From VAZQ01 sp963721005 (lineage in GTDB: Bacteria > Pseudomonadota > Alphaproteobacteria > Rhizobiales > Xanthobacteraceae), in NCBI GenBank assembly GCA_963721005.1, contig CAVRHR010000007.1, positions 744,001 to 808,000 on the forward strand: a stretch of 64,000 bases of DNA, in the 5' to 3' direction. The notes beneath the pieces were generated by a model. It was not told the DNA's origin and made no database searches. It was given only the letters and a program-made list of their open reading frames with translations. Positions 61,923 to 64,000 of this stretch are shown here, piece by piece; within the stretch, counting starts at the first letter, position 1; every line of letters starts with the position of its first letter. The position numbers and the translations under genes were made by a program.

Positions 61923-63692
61923 TCAGGCGCCTTGTGCCTGCTGGGCGGCCTCCCACGGCCGTTGCGCCGAGGCCAGCCCGACCAGCACCCCCTGCAGATA
62001 GTCGCAGCCCCATTCGGCCAGCATCGCTGCCGATGCCTCGTCCTGCACCCATTCGGCGACCGTCTGGAGACCGAGCCGCCGACCCAGATCGATCAGCGTA
62101 TGCACGAAGGCGCGGTCGTCCTCCGACTGCATGAGATTGCGCACAAAGGCACCGTCGATCTTGACCAGGTCGACGCCGAGCTTGCGCAGGTTGCGGAACG
62201 AGGTGTAGCCGGCGCCGAAATCGTCGATGGCGATGCGGCAACCCAAATCCTTGACGCGGGCAACAAAGCCGCGGGTCTCGTCGATGTCCTGGATCGCCGC
62301 CGTCTCGGTGATCTCGACCGTGAGCCGCTCCGCCACGCCCGGATGGGCGCGCAGCATGGCGCCGAGCCCCGCCCACCAATCCGGATCGCTGGTCGAGGCG
62401 GCCGAGACATTGACGCTCGCCTTGAGCGTCGGCGAGGCGATCATCTCCGCCGCCACCAGATCGAGCACCCGGTGGTCGAGCAGGCGTACGAGGCCCAGCC
62501 GTTCGGCCCACGGAATGAACTCGTTGACGGCCAGCAGGCTGCCATCCGGCCGCTTGATCCGCATCAGGCATTCGTAGAAGGCCGGCCGGCGCGAGCCGAC
62601 ATCGACGATCGGCTCGAACAGGATGAAAATCCGGCGCTGGTTGAGGGCGGAGAGGATTTCATCGGTCGCCCGCATGTTCTCCTGGCGCTCGGTGATGCGC
62701 TTGAGATTGGGCTGATAGGCCTGGAACGAGCCGCGGCGCCTGGCTCTGGCGCCGTAGAGCGCATCCTGGGCGCGGGTCAGCACCTCGCTCACGGTGCGGG
62801 CATGGCGGGGCACGGTCAATCCGCCGATCGTCACCGTAGCGGCGACCGGGCCGGCGGAGGTCTGCATCACCTCGTTGCGGATGCCGGCGACCAGGCGGTC
62901 GGCGGCGATCAGCAAATCGTCCGGCGTGCAATTGTTCAGCACGATGCCGAACTTGTTGCCGGACACGCGCCCGAGATGATCCTTGCCGCGCAATTGCGAG
63001 TGCATGCGCTTGGCGACCGCGGCAATGACCTCGTCGGCGACGTCGAACCCGTAGGCCTCGTTGATGCGGCCGAGCTCATCGATCGCGGCCAGCAGGAATC
63101 CGCAGGAGGAGCGCAGCTTCAGGGCTTCCTCGATGGTGGTCTCAAGCACCTCGGTCAGGCGGTCACGGTTGAGCTCGCCGGTCAGGGTGTCGAAACGCGA
63201 CAGCTGGGTCAGCTTCTGCTCGCGCTCGCGGCGCTCGTTGATGACGCGCACCGCCCCATGGGCGAGCGCGGGCTTGCCGTCCGGCCCGGCGAACCACCGT
63301 CCGGTATCCTCGACCCAGATCAGCGCCGCCGCGGATGCCCGCAGCGCATATTGCAAGAGGTAGGGAACGCCGGCGCCCTCGTCGCGCAGGCCGCCGCGCA
63401 GCACCGCGTCGGAGCGCGCAGGACCGCCCTGCGGGTCGATCAAGCCCGCATAGGACTTTCCGCTCGCGAGCGCGGCAGGCTCGAGCGGCGCCAGCACTTC
63501 GCACACATTGGGACCCCACGCCAACGCGTCGGAGTCGATCTGCCATCGATAGGGAACTTCACCGATGGCGGCGAAGATCGCATCGGGATCGAGCCGCATG
63601 GGGGCCGGATTTGCGGGATCGCAAAGCGCCGCCGCGCCCGCATCGGCGGGCTGCAAGCCGTCGACAACATTGGCCCGGTCCCGGCTGATCAC
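61923..63692 (-). CDS. GGDEF-EAL domain protein, likely c-di-GMP phosphodiesterase
   Basis: A 589-residue protein: an N-terminal PAS-like region (about 30-150), a GGDEF domain (about 165-320) and an EAL domain (about 335-580). The GGDEF signature is degenerate, SGNKF, so cyclase activity is unlikely. The EAL domain reads ECL at the signature but keeps the other metal and substrate residues: NVSA, EITETA, IDDFGAGYTS, KIDG, VAEWVQDE and YLQG, so it can probably hydrolyse c-di-GMP. No membrane segment is seen. The start is a GTG at 63692 with GGGGGCGAG upstream. It is convergent with phaR. Confidence 0.88.
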   Translation of the reverse strand: MISRDRANVVDGLQPADAGAAALCDPANPAPMRLDPDAIFAAIGEVPYRWQIDSDALAWGPNVCEVLAPLEPAALASGKSYAGLIDPQGGPARSDAVLRGGLRDEGAGVPYLLQYALRASAAALIWVEDTGRWFAGPDGKPALAHGAVRVINERREREQKLTQLSRFDTLTGELNRDRLTEVLETTIEEALKLRSSCGFLLAAIDELGRINEAYGFDVADEVIAAVAKRMHSQLRGKDHLGRVSGNKFGIVLNNCTPDDLLIAADRLVAGIRNEVMQTSAGPVAATVTIGGLTVPRHARTVSEVLTRAQDALYGARARRRGSFQAYQPNLKRITERQENMRATDEILSALNQRRIFILFEPIVDVGSRRPAFYECLMRIKRPDGSLLAVNEFIPWAERLGLVRLLDHRVLDLVAAEMIASPTLKASVNVSAASTSDPDWWAGLGAMLRAHPGVAERLTVEITETAAIQDIDETRGFVARVKDLGCRIAIDDFGAGYTSFRNLRKLGVDLVKIDGAFVRNLMQSEDDRAFVHTLIDLGRRLGLQTVAEWVQDEASAAMLAEWGCDYLQGVLVGLASAQRPWEAAQQAQGA

Positions 63693-63923
63693 CTCGCCCC
63701 CTTATTCGCCGCAAGCCGCGCCGCCCCCCCATAGCCGGACGGCTAGACCGCGAGCACGCTAGGCGAAAATCTTAAACCATTCGGTAACCCCCAAGGCCGC
63801 GCGCGCTCGCGCGCCGCCACCCAAAGGCTCGCCCTCCGGCTCCGGCACATGCCTTGCGGTGCTGTCGACAGTCGGGGCCTCGATGTCCCGCTTTGATACA
63901 GGATTTGATCCGGGAGGCGTCAA
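63693..63923. other. Divergent intergenic stretch
   Basis: These 231 bases separate the GGDEF-EAL gene from a gene that leaves the window. A GC-rich simple stretch, CGCGCGCGCTCGCGCGCC, occurs near 63797. No repeat or RNA gene recognised. Confidence 0.35.
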
Positions 63924-64000
63924 ATGCCGGCGATCGCAAGCATCACCCCGTCCGAACCAGCACTTCCGGCACGTCCTCGCTTGGCACAAAACGCCCGGCC
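63924..64000 (+). CDS. Start of a gene cut by the window end
   Basis: An ATG at 63924 with GGGAGG six bases upstream opens a frame that runs without stop to the last base. The 25 visible residues begin MPAIASITPSEPALPARPRL. That is too little to name a family. The strong ribosome site makes a real gene likely. Confidence 0.55.
   Translation, partial: MPAIASITPSEPALPARPRLAQNAR

Overview
The window is about 64 kb of GC-rich DNA from an alphaproteobacterium, most likely of the order Hyphomicrobiales (Rhizobiales), Bradyrhizobium/Xanthobacteraceae side. The evidence is gene content and order: rpmB next to cobT-cobS-J-domain-bolA; aroK-aroB-CorC beside xerD; accA, an L,D-transpeptidase, secA, a parvulin and argJ in a row; comF-grxC-nitrilase-DUF1178; ubiG, lysC, ptsP-prfA-prmC and DUF4167; and phbB-phbA divergent from phaR. 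Identifications come from reading protein motifs, not from database searches.

Layout. 0.2-25.8 kb is a dense housekeeping block: cobaltochelatase CobS/CobT, shikimate pathway (aroB, aroK), XerD, fatty acid synthesis (accA), cell wall and secretion (L,D-transpeptidase lipoprotein, SecA, PPIase), arginine synthesis (argJ), MutT, ComF, glutaredoxin. 25.8-47.2 kb is an accessory block that seems to split a usual DUF1178-ubiG-lysC neighbourhood. It holds intergenic repeats, a decayed ThDP-enzyme gene, a four-gene unit of two related secreted proteins plus a two-subunit molybdenum hydroxylase, a TetR/hydrolase/GlcG-like unit, a STAS-GPP34 pair, a Bug-type binding protein, several secreted proteins of unknown function, an MBL hydrolase, an extra-looking signal peptidase I, and a methyltransferase behind what reads as an erm-style translational attenuator. 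47.2-64 kb is again housekeeping: ubiG, lysC, FkbM methyltransferase, ptsP, prfA, prmC, DUF4167, a methyltransferase/gloB divergent pair, PHB genes with their repressor, and a GGDEF-EAL protein.

Two observations stand out. First, the methyltransferase gene at 44932 is preceded by a near-consensus promoter, a 17-codon leader ORF with an ideal Shine-Dalgarno and an Arg-Leu-Arg motif, and a strong hairpin that buries the gene's ribosome binding site; a weaker upstream hairpin and an alternative pairing complete the four-segment plan of macrolide-inducible erm attenuators, yet the methyltransferase is not of the Erm family. Second, three genes (L,D-transpeptidase, secA, lepB) are each broken by exactly one extra base, and each extra base lies inside what would otherwise be a GANTC site, the CcrM methylation motif of Alphaproteobacteria. 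This points to methylation-linked base-calling errors rather than real mutations.

Large open frames opposite cobT, secA and other GC-rich genes are shadows and are left out.
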